A stretch of DNA of 64,000 nt from Phylloscopus collybita (lineage: Eukaryota; Chordata; Aves; Passeriformes; Phylloscopidae), in contig JAJNNQ010000142.1 in NCBI GenBank assembly GCA_027886175.1, positions 1 to 64,000 of the forward strand, read 5' to 3'. Under the pieces are notes generated by a model. That model had not been told where the DNA came from. It saw nothing but the letters and a program-made list of their open reading frames with translations, and did not search any database. The position numbers were made by a program, and so were the translations under genes. This document shows positions 1-11,100 of this stretch, in pieces (position 1 is the stretch's first letter; the number at the start of each line of letters is the position of its first letter).

Positions 1-1070
1 AGCACTCCGGGAGAAATCCAGGGAAAAATGGATTTGGGATTCATCCATCCAGGAAAAATCCATAAAGTTTTTTTTTGGGGGGGCTTCTTCAAAGCAGGAA
101 AAATCCAGGAAAAATTTTTTTGGGCTTCACCAAAGCAGGAAAAAATCCATAAAAAACCAGATTTTGGGTTTCATCATTCCAGGCAAAATCCATAAATTTT
201 TTTTGGGGGGGGATTCATCATTTCAGGAAAAATCCATAAAAAAAAATTTTGGGGCTTCTTCAAGAAAAATCTTGGAAAATCGTTCTGGAATTCATCCTTC
301 CAGGCAAAATCCAGGAAAAAAAATGGTTTTGGGATTCATCACTCCAGGAAGAAATCCATAAAAAAAATTTGGGACCTTCTTCAATCCATAAAAAAATCGT
401 TTGGGGTTTCATCCTTCCAGGCAAAAATCCATATTTTTTTTTTTTTTGGGGGGGGGGCTTCATCAACCCAGGCAAAATCCAGAAAAAATCTTTTTGAGAT
501 TCATCATTCCAGAAAAAAATCCATGGAAAAAATGGATTTGGGTTTCATTATTCCAGGCAAAATCCATGAATTTTTTTTTTTTTTTTTTTTTTTGGTTTCA
601 TCACTTCAGGAAAAATCCGTAAATTTTTTTGGGGGGAGGCTTCTTCATTCCAAGCAAAATTCAGGAAAAAAATCTTTTTGGAATTCATCACTCCAGGAAA
701 AATCCATAAAAATTTCTTGGGGTTCATCATTCCAGGCAAAATCCACAAAAAAATCTTCCAGCACATCCAGAGAAAAAAATCCATAAAAAATGGATTCAGG
801 CTTGATCACACTGAATAAAATCCATGGAAAAAATGGATTTGGGCTTCATCATTCCAGGAAAAATCCAGGAAAAATCATTTTGGGATTCATCATTCCAAGC
901 AAAATCCCAGTTCCTGTGGAACCAGGAGCCATTCCCAAGGAAAAATCCAGGAAAAATTAATTTAGGCTTCACTACTCCGGGAAAATCCATGGAAAAATGG
1001 ATTTGGGATTCATCATTCCAGGCAAAATCCCAGTCCCTGTGAAACCAGGAGCCATTCCCAAGGAATATTC
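1..1070. repeat. Minisatellite A (XPO7 intron 1)
   Basis: Irregular units of about 36-55 bp around the core TTCATCATTCCAGGCAAAAT, separated by A- and T-runs (for example T-run at 571-593). The long open frames across it are repeat artefacts. Confidence 0.85.
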
Positions 1071-1209
1071 CATAAAAACACCTCTGGGATGGCTGGGAAT
1101 GTTCTCCTGGAAAAGGGAAATTCCTGGGAAATTTTGGGATCCAAAAGGGGAGAGAGGGATTGGGATGGAGGGAGAGGAGGCAGGGAATGGATTCCCTCTG
1201 GAAAAATGG

Positions 1210-2160
1210 GAGAGTTCCGTGGGATTTGGGGATGGAATTCCTGCCTGGGATGGAATTCCTGGGAAAAGGGAGATTCCAATGGGATTTTGGGATGGAATTC
1301 CTGGAAAAATGGGATTTGGGCACAGAATTCCTGGAAAAATGGGATTTTGGGGATGAAATTCCTGGAAAAATGGGAGATTTCCATGGGATTTTGGGAAGGA
1401 ATTCCTGGGAAAAATGGGATTTTGGGGATGGAATTCCTGGGAAAAGGGAGATTCCAATGGGATTTGGGGATTGAATTCCTGCCTGGGATGGAATTCCTGG
1501 GAAAAGGGAGATTCCAATGGGATTTTGGATGGAATTCCTGGAAAAATGGGATTTGGGGATGAAATTCCTGGAAAATGGGATTTTGGGGATGAAATTCCTG
1601 GAAAAATGGGAGATTTCCATGGGATTTTGGGAAGGAATTCCTGGGAAAATGGGATTTGGGCACAGAATTCCTGGAAAAATGGGATTTGGGCACAGAATTC
1701 CTGGAAAAATGGGATTTGGGGATGAAATTCCTGGAAAAATGGGAGATTTCCATGGGATTTTGGGAAGAAATTCCTGGGAAAATGGGATTTGGGCACAGAA
1801 TTCCTGGAAAAATGGGATTTGGGCACAGAATTCCTGGAAAAATGGGATTTTGGGGATGAAATTCCTGGAAAAATGGGAGATTTCCATGGGATTTTGGGAA
1901 GGAATTCCTGGGAAAATGGGATTTGGGCACAGAATTCCTGGAAAAATGGGATTTGGGCACAGAATTCCTGGAAAAATGGGATTTTGGGGATGAAATTCCT
2001 GGAAAAATGGGAGATTTCCATGGGATTTTGGGAAGGAATTCCTGGGAAAATGGGATTTTGGGACAGAATTCCTGGAAAAATGGGATTTGGGGATGGAATT
2101 CTTGGAAAAATGAGCGATTTCAGCAGGCTTTGGGATGGAATCCCTGCCTGGGACGGAATT
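1210..2160. repeat. Minisatellite B with higher-order structure (XPO7 intron 1)
   Basis: Units of about 33 bp with core GGAATTCCTGGAAAAATGGG. From about 1590 to 2060 four units form a 133-134 bp higher-order repeat, seen as AGATTTCCAT recurring at 1611, 1744, 1878 and 2012. Confidence 0.9.
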
Positions 2161-2339
2161 CCCGCCGGATCTGTGGATCCCTGCAGGTTCCCAAGCCCAG
2201 CCTGGGATCAGGGAAGTTTTTCCTCCCCAAATCCCACCCCAACCCCTTTTCCAAACCCTCCCAAACTTCCCAAAACTCCCATTTTCCCGGAATTCCCGGA
2301 ATCCCTTCCCCAGCCCTGGAAGGTCTCATCTGCCCCAGC

Positions 2340-2400
2340 TCAGCTCCACCTCCAGCTCCCGCTTTTCCCACTTTTCCCACTTTTCCCACTTTTCCCGCTC
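2340..2400. repeat. Short CTTTTCCCA tract
   Basis: A few 9-bp units of the form CTTTTCCCA form a pyrimidine-rich tract. The rest of 2160-2660 is unique intronic sequence in which I see nothing recognisable. Confidence 0.6.
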
Positions 2401-2659
2401 CCACCTCGCTCAATCCACAAAAAACCCCTCGGATTCGGAGCCCGACTCCAAGGAAAAATCGGGATTTTCCCCAAAATCCCAGTGAATAACCCAACAATTC
2501 CCCTTTTTTTCCACAATTCCCGACGTTCTCGGGCTCCTGAGCTGCTCCCGGGATCGATTCCTGCCCAGGGCTCCGGGATAATGAGGAATTCCTGGGAATT
2601 CCGGGGCTTTGGCCTCGGGGCAAATCTGATCCCACCAAAAATCCCAGGGGAAAATCCCC

Positions 2660-3690
2660 CCGGGCGCGCCTGGCGTGGGGTTTGGGGCCGATTTTGGGGG
2701 TTTGGGGTCAATTTTTGGGGGTTTGGGGCCAATTTAAGGGGGTTTGAGGTCAATTTAAGGGATTTGGGGTCAATTTTAGGGAATTTTGGGTCAACTTTAG
2801 GGGGTTTGGGGTCAAATTCTGAGGGTATGGGGCCGATCTCTGAGGGTTTGGGGTCAATTTTAGGGAGTTTGGGGTCAATTTTGGAGGGTTTGGGATCGAT
2901 TTCTGAGGGTTTGGGATTGATTTTTGAGGGTCTTCGGTCAACTTTAGGGGATTTGGTGTCAACTTTAGGGACTTTGAGGTCAACTTTTGAGGGTTTGGGA
3001 TCAACTTTGGGGGTTTGGGTCAATTTCTGAGGGTCTGGGGTCAACTTTAGGGAGTTTGGGGTCAACTTTGGGGGCTTGGGGTCAACTTTAGGGGGGTTTG
3101 GAACCGATTTCTGAGGGTTTGGGGTCAACTTCAGGGGATTTGGGATCAAGTTTAGGGACTTTGGGGTCAACTTCAGGAGTTTGGGGTCAACTTTAGGGGG
3201 CCTGAGGTCAATTTCTGAGGGCTTGGGGCCAATTTTTGAGGGTTTGGGACCTTTCTGAGGGTTTGGGTCCATTTCAGGGGCTTTGGGGCCGATTTCAGAG
3301 GGTTCAGGGTTCCTTCAGAGGATTTGGGGTTCTTTTCACAGGGTTTGAGGGCCATTTCTGAGGGTTTGGTGCCCCTTTCAGAGGGTCTGGGACCACTCTG
3401 AGGGTTTGGGGTCAACTTTAGGGGATTTGGGGTCAACTTTAGGGGGTCTGGGGTCAATTTCTAAGGGTTTGGGGCCAATCTTCGGGAGCTTGAGAGCTTT
3501 CTGAGCATTTGGGGCTGATTTCAGAGGGTCTGGGACCACTCTGAGGGTTTGGGGTCACTCTCAGAGGGTTTGGGGTCCCTTTCCAGGGGTTTTGGGTTCC
3601 TTCCGAGGGGGTCTGTTCCCGCTCAGAGGGGTCTGTTCCCCTCCTGAGGGTTTCAGGTCCCTTTCCGGGGGTTCTGGGCCCTTCCCCGGG
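2660..3690. repeat. G/T-rich minisatellite (GGGTTTGGGGTCAATTT family)
   Basis: Degenerate units of about 20-30 bp around GGGTTTGGGGTCAACTTTAG run for about 1 kb of XPO7 intron 1. The plus strand is G/T rich throughout. Later units diverge (3270-3690, TTTCAGAGGGTCTGG type). Confidence 0.85.
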
Positions 3691-3794
3691 GGTTTTGTCC
3701 CTCTGGATCCCCCCCAGCCCTGACTCTGCTCCTGCAACTCCTCCGGCCGGGGATTCCCTTGAAACCTTCCCTGAACTCCGAGTGTCCCCAGGGC

Positions 3795-4075
3795 TGGGAA
3801 TGAACCCAAACCCGGCTGGGACAGGAACCCAAACCCGGCTGGGAATGAACCCAAACCCGGCTGGGAATGAACCCAAACCTGGGTGGGAAAGGAACCCAAA
3901 CCCGGCTGGGAAAGGAACCCAAACCCGGCTGGGAGAGGAACCCAAACCCGGCTGGGAATGAACCCAAACCTGGGTGGGAGAGGAACCCAAACCCGGCTGG
4001 GAAAGGAACCCAAACCCGGCTGGGAAAGGAACCCAAACCCGGCTGGGAAAGGAACAGAACCCAGCCGGGAAGCCC
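3795..4075. repeat. 22-23 bp minisatellite (ACCCAAACCCGGCTGGGAA)
   Basis: About twelve near-identical 22-23 bp units lie immediately before the XPO7 CpG island, alternating GGAATGAACCC and GGAAAGGAACCC forms. Confidence 0.9.
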
Positions 4076-4547
4076 AAAGCTCCCCTCAGGAAGGCCAACC
4101 CTCCTCGGGGAGCAGCCAGCGGATCCCCACAGCCCGCGGGTAACAGCGGCCCGGAGCGGGGCGGTGACGGCGGGGCCGCGGCTGCAGCTGCCGGGGGAAC
4201 CCCGGGATCCCCGCCAGCTTGGCCCCAACATCTCCTCGGCGGGACCCCGCGGGCGGCACGGGCTGTGCGGGGACACGGCGGGGACACGCGACACGGGCCG
4301 GACACGGCGGCCACCCCACGGGAGCCGCCGGCAGCCGGAGCGGGGGCCGCACGGAGGGACCCCCGGAGGGACCCGGGGACACGGCGGCGCTGCCCCGGCC
4401 GGCGCGGCCTGCGCGCCTGGGCCGCGCCGGGGCCTGGCCGGGCCTGGCCGTGCGGGGCTCGGCCGCGCGGGGCGGGGGGGCGGCGCGGGGGTGCCGGGAG
4501 GGCGGCGGGCGGGCCCGGGCGAGCCCCGCGCTGCGGCCGGAGCTCAC

Positions 4548-4565
4548 CTGCACATGATCCGCCAT
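4548..4565 (-). CDS. XPO7: XPO7 (exportin-7) coding exon 1, start of gene
   Basis: Read on the minus strand, six codons give M-A-D-H-V-Q and end exactly at a consensus splice donor (GTGAGC, plus-strand 4542-4547). MADHVQ is the first coding exon of vertebrate exportin-7, a Ran-GTP-dependent importin-beta-family transport receptor that moves cargo between nucleus and cytoplasm. The start has a strong Kozak context (A at -3, G at +4) and lies in a CpG island. The exon ends in phase 0. The next exon should continue with S-L-A-Q-L-E-N and lies off the left edge; 1-4547 is therefore intron 1. The identification rests on only six residues, but it is strongly supported by the neighbour: DOK2 is divergently oriented on the other side of the CpG island, as in human 8p21.3. 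I see no other start in frame upstream. Confidence 0.85.
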
Positions 4566-4569
4566 CTTG
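4559..4569 (-). promoter_or_regulatory. YY1-like element overlapping the XPO7 start codon
   Basis: The minus strand reads AAGATGGCGGA across the initiator ATG. This matches the core YY1 motif (AAnATGGCGG) that commonly sits just downstream of TSSs in TATA-less housekeeping promoters and overlaps the start codon. Binding is inferred. Confidence 0.55.
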
Positions 4570-4955
4570 CCCCATTCATGCTCCGCTCGCGCCTCCGCCC
4601 CCGCCTGCGCCGGGCCCGGCGCCACCGCGTCCCCCCGCGCCGCCGCCCGCACCGCGCATGCGCCGCGCCGGGACCCCGCCCCTCCCGCGCCTGCGCGAGA
4701 GCGGGGGACACGCCCCCGCCCGCGCCCGCCCCGCCTATCCGGCGCCTGCGCGCGCGCGCGGGGCACGCCCCCTCGCGGGTCAAACCACGCCCCTAATGAA
4801 TAAATCGCGCCTCTTCCCCTGCGCGCGCCGCCGTAAGCCACGCCCGTCCCGCTCAGACCACGCCCAGGTGGTCGCGCGGGGCCTGCGCGCGGCGTCGGGA
4901 CACGCCCACAGCGGCCTGGACACACCCCGGCCGTCCGCGCGCGGCGCGCTGCGTC

Positions 4956-4963
4956 TGACGTCA
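4956..4963. promoter_or_regulatory. Palindromic CRE (TGACGTCA)
   Basis: A perfect 8-bp cAMP-response-element palindrome lies about 390 bp upstream of the XPO7 start codon within the CpG island. CREB/ATF binding is inferred from sequence alone. Confidence 0.55.
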
Positions 4964-5129
4964 CGGAGACGGCTTGGCGCGGGGGGAGGAGGGAGGGGCG
5001 CGAGCGGGGTTTGTTGACACGGCCTTAAAGGGGCCGCGCACCCCGGGGACAGCGCGGGGACAGCGGGGACAGCGCGGGCACCAGCACCCCCAGTGCCACC
5101 AGTGCCACCAGGGGGACCCCTGACACCGA

Positions 5130-6960
5130 GTATGACCAGTGCCCAATGCCCAGTGCCCAGTGTCCAGTACCCTGTGCCCTGTGCCCAATGCCCAGTGCCC
5201 AGTGCCCAGTGCCCAGTACCCAGTGCCCAGTGCCCAGTGTCCAGTACCCAGTGTCCAGTGCCCAGTGCCCAATGCCCAGTGCCCAGTACCCAGTGTCCAG
5301 TGTCCAGTACCCAGTGTCAGTGTCCAGTACCCAGTGCCCAGTGTCCAGTGCCCAATGCCCAGTGTCCAGTGCCCAGTGCCCAGTGTCCAGTACCCAGTGC
5401 CCAGTGCCCAGTGTCCAGTGCCCAGTGTCCAGTACCCAGTGCCCAGTGTCCAGTGTCCAGTACCCAGTGCCCAGTGCCCAGTGCCCAGTGTCCAGTGCCC
5501 AGTGTCCAGTGTCCAGTGCCCAGTGCCCAGTGCCCAGTGCCCAGTGCCCAGTGTCCAGTGTCCAGTGCCCAGTGCCCAGTACCCAGTGCCCAGTGCCCAG
5601 TGCCCAGTGTCCAGTGCCCAGTGTCCAGTGCCCAGTACCCAGTGCCCAGTACCCAGTGCCCAGTGCCCAGTGCCCAGTGTCCAGTGCCCAGTACCCAGTG
5701 TCCAGTACCCAGTGCCCAGTGCCCAGTGCCCAGTACCCAGTGCCCAGTACCCAGTGCCCAGTGCCCAGTGCCCAGTGTCCAGTGCCCAGTACCCAGTACC
5801 CAGCACCCAGTGCCCAGTACCCAGTGTCCAGTGCCCAGTACCCAGTGTCCAGTACCCAGTGCCCAGTACCCAGTGTCCAGTACCCAGTGCCCAGTACCCA
5901 GTACCCAGTACCCAGTGCCCAGTGCCCAGTGTCCAGTACCCAGTGCCTGGTACCCAGTGCCCAGTGTCCAGTGCCCAGTGCCTGGTACCCAGTACCCAGT
6001 GCCCAGTGCCCAGTGTCCAGTACCCAGTGTCAGTACCCAGTGTCCAGTGCCCAGTGTCCAGTGTCCAGTACCCAGTGTCCAGTGCCCAGTGCCCAATGCC
6101 CAGTACGCAGTGCCCAGTGCCCAGTGCCCAGTGCCCAGTACGCAGTGCCCAGTGCCAGTGCCCAGTGCCCAGTGCCAGTGCCCAGTGCCCAGTGCCCAAT
6201 GTCCAGTGCCCAGTGCCCAGTGTCCAGTGCCCAGTGCCCAATGTCCAGTGCCCAATGTCCAGTGCCCAATACCCAGTGTCCAGTGCCCAGTGCCCAATGT
6301 CCAGTGCCCAATGTCCAGTGCCCAGTGCCCAGTGTCCAGTGCCCAGTGTCCAGTGCCCAGTGCCCAGTGTCCAGTGCCCAGTACCCAGTGTCCAGTACCC
6401 AGTGCCCAGTACCCAGTGCCCAGTACCCAGTGTCCAGTGCCCAGTGTCCAGTGCCCAGTGCCCAATGTCCAGTGCCCAATGTCCAGTGCCCAATACCCAG
6501 TGTCCAGTGCCCAGTGCCCAATGTCCAGTGCCCAATGTCCAGTGCCCAATACCCAGTGTCCAGTGCCCAGTGCCCAATGTCCAGTGCCCAATGTCCAGTG
6601 CCCAATACCCAGTGCCCAATGTCCAGTGCCCAGTGTCCAGTGCCCAGTGCCCAGTGCCCAGTGCCCAGTACCCAGTGCCCAGTACCCAATGCCCAGTGCC
6701 CAGTGCCCAGTACCCAGTGTCCAGTACCCAGTGCCCAGTACCCAGTGCCCAGTGTCCAGTGCCCAATACCCAGTGCCCAGTGCCAGTGCCCAGTGTCCAG
6801 TGCCCAGTGTCCAGTGCCCAGTGCCCAATGTCCAGTGCCCAATACCCAGTGCCCAGTGCCAGTGCCCAATACCCAGTGCCCAGTGCCAGTGCCCAGTGTC
6901 CAGTGCCCAGTGCCCAGTGCCAGTGCCCAGTACCCAGTGCCCAGTGCCCAGTGTCCAGTT
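5130..6960. repeat. 8-bp array (CCCAGTGC / CCCAGTGT / CCCAGTAC)
   Basis: About 1.8 kb of octamers with three main variants and occasional CCCAATGC or CCTGGTAC types occupies the spacer between XPO7 and DOK2. The unit has no stop in any frame, so both strands stay open for hundreds of codons, with an eight-residue peptide period. It is not a gene. Confidence 0.97.
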
Positions 6961-6999
6961 CCTGGTGTCCCGCCCATTGCCCATCAGCACCACAGGGTG

Positions 7000-7880
7000 G
7001 CACAAGGGCGTGTCCGGCAGTGCCACGCCCTCTTGCCCAGCGGTGCCACACCCACCTGTCCGGCAGTGCCACGCCCCCGTGTCCGGCAGTGCCACCCCGT
7101 GAGTCCGGCAGTGTCACCCCGTGTCCGGCAGTGCCACCCCTGTGTCCAGCAGTGTCACCCCGTGTCCGGCAGTGCCACACCCCCGTGTCCGGCAGTGTCA
7201 CCCCGTGTCCGGCAGTGCCACACCCCCGTGTCCGGCAGTGTCCCCCCCGTGTCCGGCAGTGCCACCCCTGTGTCCAGCAGTGTCACCCCGTGTCCGGCAG
7301 TGCCACACCCCCGTGTCCGGCAGTGTCACCCCGTGTCCGGCAGTGCCACACCCCCGTGTCCGGCAGTGTCCCCCCCGTGTCCGGCAGTGCCACCCCCGTG
7401 TCCAGCAGTGTCACCCCGTGTCCGGCAGTGTCACACCCCCGTGTCCGGCAGTGTCACACCCCCGTGTCCGGCAGTGCCACCCCCGTGTCCAGCAGTGCCA
7501 CCCCCGTGTCCGGCAGTGTCACCCCGTGTCCGGCAGTGCCACCCCCGTGTCCGGCAGTGCCACACCCGTGTCCAGCAGTGTCACCCCGTGTCCGGCAGTG
7601 CCACCCCCGTGTCCGGCAGTGCCACACCCGTGTCCGGCAGTGTCACCCCGTGTCCGGCAGTGCCACCCCCGTGTCCGGCAGTGTCACACCCGTGTCCGGC
7701 AGTGCCACACCCCCGTGTCCGGCAGTGCCACCCCCGTGTCCAGCAGTGCCACCCCCCGTGTCCAGCAGTGTCACCCCGTGTCCGGCAGTGTCACACCCCC
7801 GTGTCCAGCAGTGTCACCCCGTGTCCAGCAGTGTCACACCCCCCCGTGTGTCCGGCAGTGTCACCCCGTGTCCCCGTGTC
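7000..7880. repeat. About 20-bp array (GTGTCCGGCAGTGCCACCCC)
   Basis: About forty units of 19-23 bp run up to about 170 bp from the DOK2 start codon. The array is rich in CpG (TCCGG) and could be methylated; no promoter motif is visible in it. Confidence 0.95.
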
Positions 7881-8052
7881 ACCCACAGGAAGCCGCCGCG
7901 TGCAGAGGAAGCGGCAGAGCCCGGGCTGAGCGCGGCAGGGCCGGGGCAACTCTGGTGACACCGCGGGGGGACACGGAGGGGACACGGCCCCACGGCACCC
8001 CCGGGGACGCCCCGGACACCCCGGACACCCCGGACACTGCGGACAGGCCGGG
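7860..8052 (+). promoter_or_regulatory. DOK2: DOK2 5' region with ETS/PU.1-like site
   Basis: This is the non-repetitive stretch between the end of the 20-bp array and the DOK2 ATG. AGAGGAAG at 7904-7911 fits an ETS/PU.1 core, plausible for a haematopoietic gene without a TATA box. A CCACAG/GAAG junction at about 7888 could alternatively be the acceptor of a 5' UTR exon. The transcription start is not visible. Confidence 0.4.
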
Positions 8053-8115
8053 ATGGAGGAGGCGGTGGTGAAGCAGGGCGGGATTTACCTGCAGCTCCAG
8101 CAAACCTTCGGGAAG
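8053..8115 (+). CDS. DOK2: DOK2 exon 1 (start of PH domain)
   Basis: Twenty-one codons from ATG to AAG, including KQGGIYLQLQQTFGK, closely match the N-terminus of DOK2 (KQGFLYLQQQQTFGK in human). The exon ends in phase 0 at donor GTCAGG. The start has G at -3 and +4. No other in-frame ATG with DOK homology lies upstream. Confidence 0.93.
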
Positions 8116-11100
8116 GTCAGGGGGCTCGGGGGGTCCTGGGGGGGCTGAGTCCCTCGGGAATGGGGTGAGTCCCTCGGGAATGGGGTGAGTCCCACGGGAA
8201 TGGGGTGAGTCCCTCGGGAATTGGAGGATCCCACCCGTTGGGTGCTCAGCTGTCCCTCACCCACCGCGGGGGGACAGGAGGGGCTGGGGACACTTTGCAG
8301 AGACCCCCTCCCCCCCTCAAGAGAGGATCTGCAGAGTTGGGGGGTGACAAACCAGGGGACCCAAACCGGGGGGGGGGTGACAGAGGCCACCTCCAGAGTC
8401 ACGTTGGGTGACAGATGTGACCCCCCCGAGCTGCACTGGGTGACGGAAGTGACCCCCAAAGTCACATCTGGGGACAGTTCCTGCCAGGGGGTGACAGCTG
8501 TGACCCCACAGCCACATCTGGGGACAGTTCCTGCTGGGGGGTGACAGATGTGACCCCCACAGCCACATCTGGGGACAGTTCCTGCTGGGGGGTGACAGAT
8601 GTGACCCCACAGCCACATTTGGGGACAGTTCCAGCCGGGGGGTGACAGCTGTGACCCCACAGACACATTTAGGGACAGTTCCAGCCGGAGAGGTGACGGA
8701 AGTGACCCCACAGCCACATCTGGGGACAGTTCCAGCCGGGGGGTGACAGCTGTGACCCCATTTGGGGACAGCCCCAGCCGGGGGGTGACAGCTGTGACCC
8801 CATTTGGGGACAGCCCTGGTGGGGGGGTGACAGCTGTGACCCCCACAGCCACATTTGGGGACAGCCCCGGTGGGGGGGTGACAGCTGTGACCCCATTTGG
8901 GGACAGTTCCAGCTGGGGGGGTGACAGATGTGACCCCCACAGCCACATTTGGGGACAGCCCCGGTGGGGGGGTGACAGCTGTGACCCCGTTTGGGGACAG
9001 CCCCAGCTGTGACCCCCACAGCCACATTTGGGGACAGCCCCAGCTGGGGGGTGACAGCTGTGACCCCGTTTGGGGACAGCCCCAGCCATGGCCCCACAGC
9101 CGCGCGGTTTCCGCCGCCGCCGAGGCCGGGCTCGTGCAATGGCTGCCGAGGGGAAGGAGCTGAGGGGCCCCTCCTGCTCCTCTCCCTCCTCTTCCTCCCC
9201 ACGGAGCCCATCCCCAGGGGATCCACGGGAAGGGCAGCGATCCCAAAACCTCAGAGATCCCAAAATCTCATTCCCAGGAATAGGGATCCCAAAATCCCCA
9301 TCCTGGGAAGAGGGATCCCAAAATCCCATCACAGGAAGAGGAAGAGGGATCCCAAACCCAATCCTCAGGAAGAGGGATCCCAAAATCTCATTCCCAGGAA
9401 GAGAGAACCCAAAACCCCATCCCTGGGAAGAGGGATCCCAAAACCCCATCCCTGGGAAGAGGAAGAAGATCCCAAAATCCCATCCCAGGAAGAGAGATCC
9501 CAAAATCCCCATCCTGGGAAGAGGAAGAGGGATCCCAAAATCCCACTGTGGGAAGAGGGATCCCAAAATCCCATCCCGGGAAGAGGAAGAAGATCCCAAA
9601 ATCCCATCCCAGGAAGAGAGATCCCAAAATCCCCATCCTGGGAAGAGGAAGAGGGATCCCAAAATCCCACTGTGGGAAGAGGGATCCCAAAACCCCATCC
9701 CAGGAAGAGGGATCCCAAACCCAGTCCTTGGGAAGAGGGATCCCAAAATCCCATCCCGGGAAGAGGAAGAAGATCCCAAAATCCCATCCCAGGAAGAGAG
9801 ATCCCAAAATCCCATCTGTGGGAAGAGGGATCCCAAAATCCCATCCCTGGGAAGAGGAAGGGGGATCCCAAATCGCCATTCCGGGGCAGAGGGATCCCAA
9901 CCCCCACCCCGCAGCTGCCGGGGGGGCCGGGCTGGTTTTGGGGTGACTTCCCCGCCCCCACTTCCCCTCCGCCCCGGGGCCTCCCCGAGCCCGGAACTGC
10001 TCCGGGGCAGAGCCGGGGGAGGTGGAAATTCGGGGTTTTGGGGAAAGCGGGAGGAAGGAGGAGCTGGAGGTTGTCCAGGGCTGGTGGGGAGTGGGGCTGG
10101 AAAGGGAAAAAAATATCCCTGGGAAGGAAAAAAAAACCAAAAAACAAAAAACCCTGGAAAGGTAAAAAACACCTGGGGAGGTAAAAACTCCTGGAAAGGA
10201 AAAAAAAAAAAAACCTGGAAAGATAAAAAGCCCCGGGAAGGTAAAAACTCCTGGAGTGGTAAAAACCACCCTGGAAAGGAAAAAAAAAACCCTGGAAAGG
10301 TAAAAAAAACATGGAAAGATCGAAACACCTGGGGAGATAAAAACCCCTGAAAGATAAAAACCCCTGGGAAGGTAAAAACCCCTGGGGAGGTAAAAACCCT
10401 TGGAAAGATAAAAACACCTAGGGAAGTAAAAACCCCTGGAAAGGAAAAAAAACCCTGGAAAGGTAAAAAAACCCTGGAAAGATCAAAACACCTGGGGAGG
10501 TAAAAACCCCTGGGGAGGTAAAAACAACTGGAATGGTAAAAACCACCCTGGAAAGGAAAAAAAACCCCTGGAAAGGTAAAAACCCTTGGAAAGATAAAAA
10601 CACCTAGGGAAGTAAAATCTCCTGGAAAGGAAAAAAAACCCTGGAAAGGTAAAAAAACCCTGGAAAGATCAAAACACCTGGGGAGGTAAAAACCCCTGGG
10701 GAGGTAAAAACCCCTGGGAAGATAAAAACCCCTGGGGAGGTAAAAACCCCTGGGAAGATAAAAACCCCTGGGAAGATAAAAACCCCTGGGGAGGTAAAAA
10801 CCCCTGGGAAGATAAAAACCCCTGGAAAGATAAAAACCCCAGGGAAGATAAAAACCGCTGGGGCAGGGCAAACCCCGCCGGGAAGGCCGACCCCCGGCTG
10901 CTCCCCGCGGCAGAAATGGAAGCGGTTCTGGGCCGTGCTGTACCGGGAGAGCCGGCGCTCCACGGCGCGCCTGGAGCTGCACGAGGGCGCCGAGCGGCCG
11001 CGCCGGCCCGAGGGCCCGCGGCGCCTGGTGCGGCTCAGCGACTGCGTCCACGTGGCCGAGGCGGGCGGCGAGGCCGGCGCCTGCCCCAAGGACACCGTCC

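Larger units (their letters stand above)
4100..5060. promoter_or_regulatory. XPO7: CpG island and promoter of XPO7
   Basis: A CpG-dense stretch of about 950 bp spans the XPO7 start codon. There is no TATA box at a suitable position, as usual for a housekeeping gene. Minus-strand transcription would begin between about 4570 and 4900. Several CACC/GC-box-like CCACGCCC motifs lie at 4785, 4838 and 4858, with a related CACGCCC at 4901. A palindromic CRE is at 4956-4963. The island fades near 5060, where the 8-bp array region begins. Whether it also drives plus-strand transcription cannot be seen; the DOK2 start codon is 3 kb away beyond two arrays. Confidence 0.75.

Noticed and set aside
5139..7958. 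Very long open frames (over 900 residues) of Q-C-P-V-P-S type on the plus strand
   Set aside because: They follow entirely from the stop-free 8-bp and 20-bp arrays; the same is true in other frames and on the minus strand, with no start context, splice site or known domain.
4560..8052. A shared bidirectional promoter for XPO7 and DOK2
   Set aside because: The two start codons are 3.5 kb apart with about 2.7 kb of arrays between; DOK2 has its own 5' region and is a tissue-restricted gene, so sharing is not supported by what I can see.
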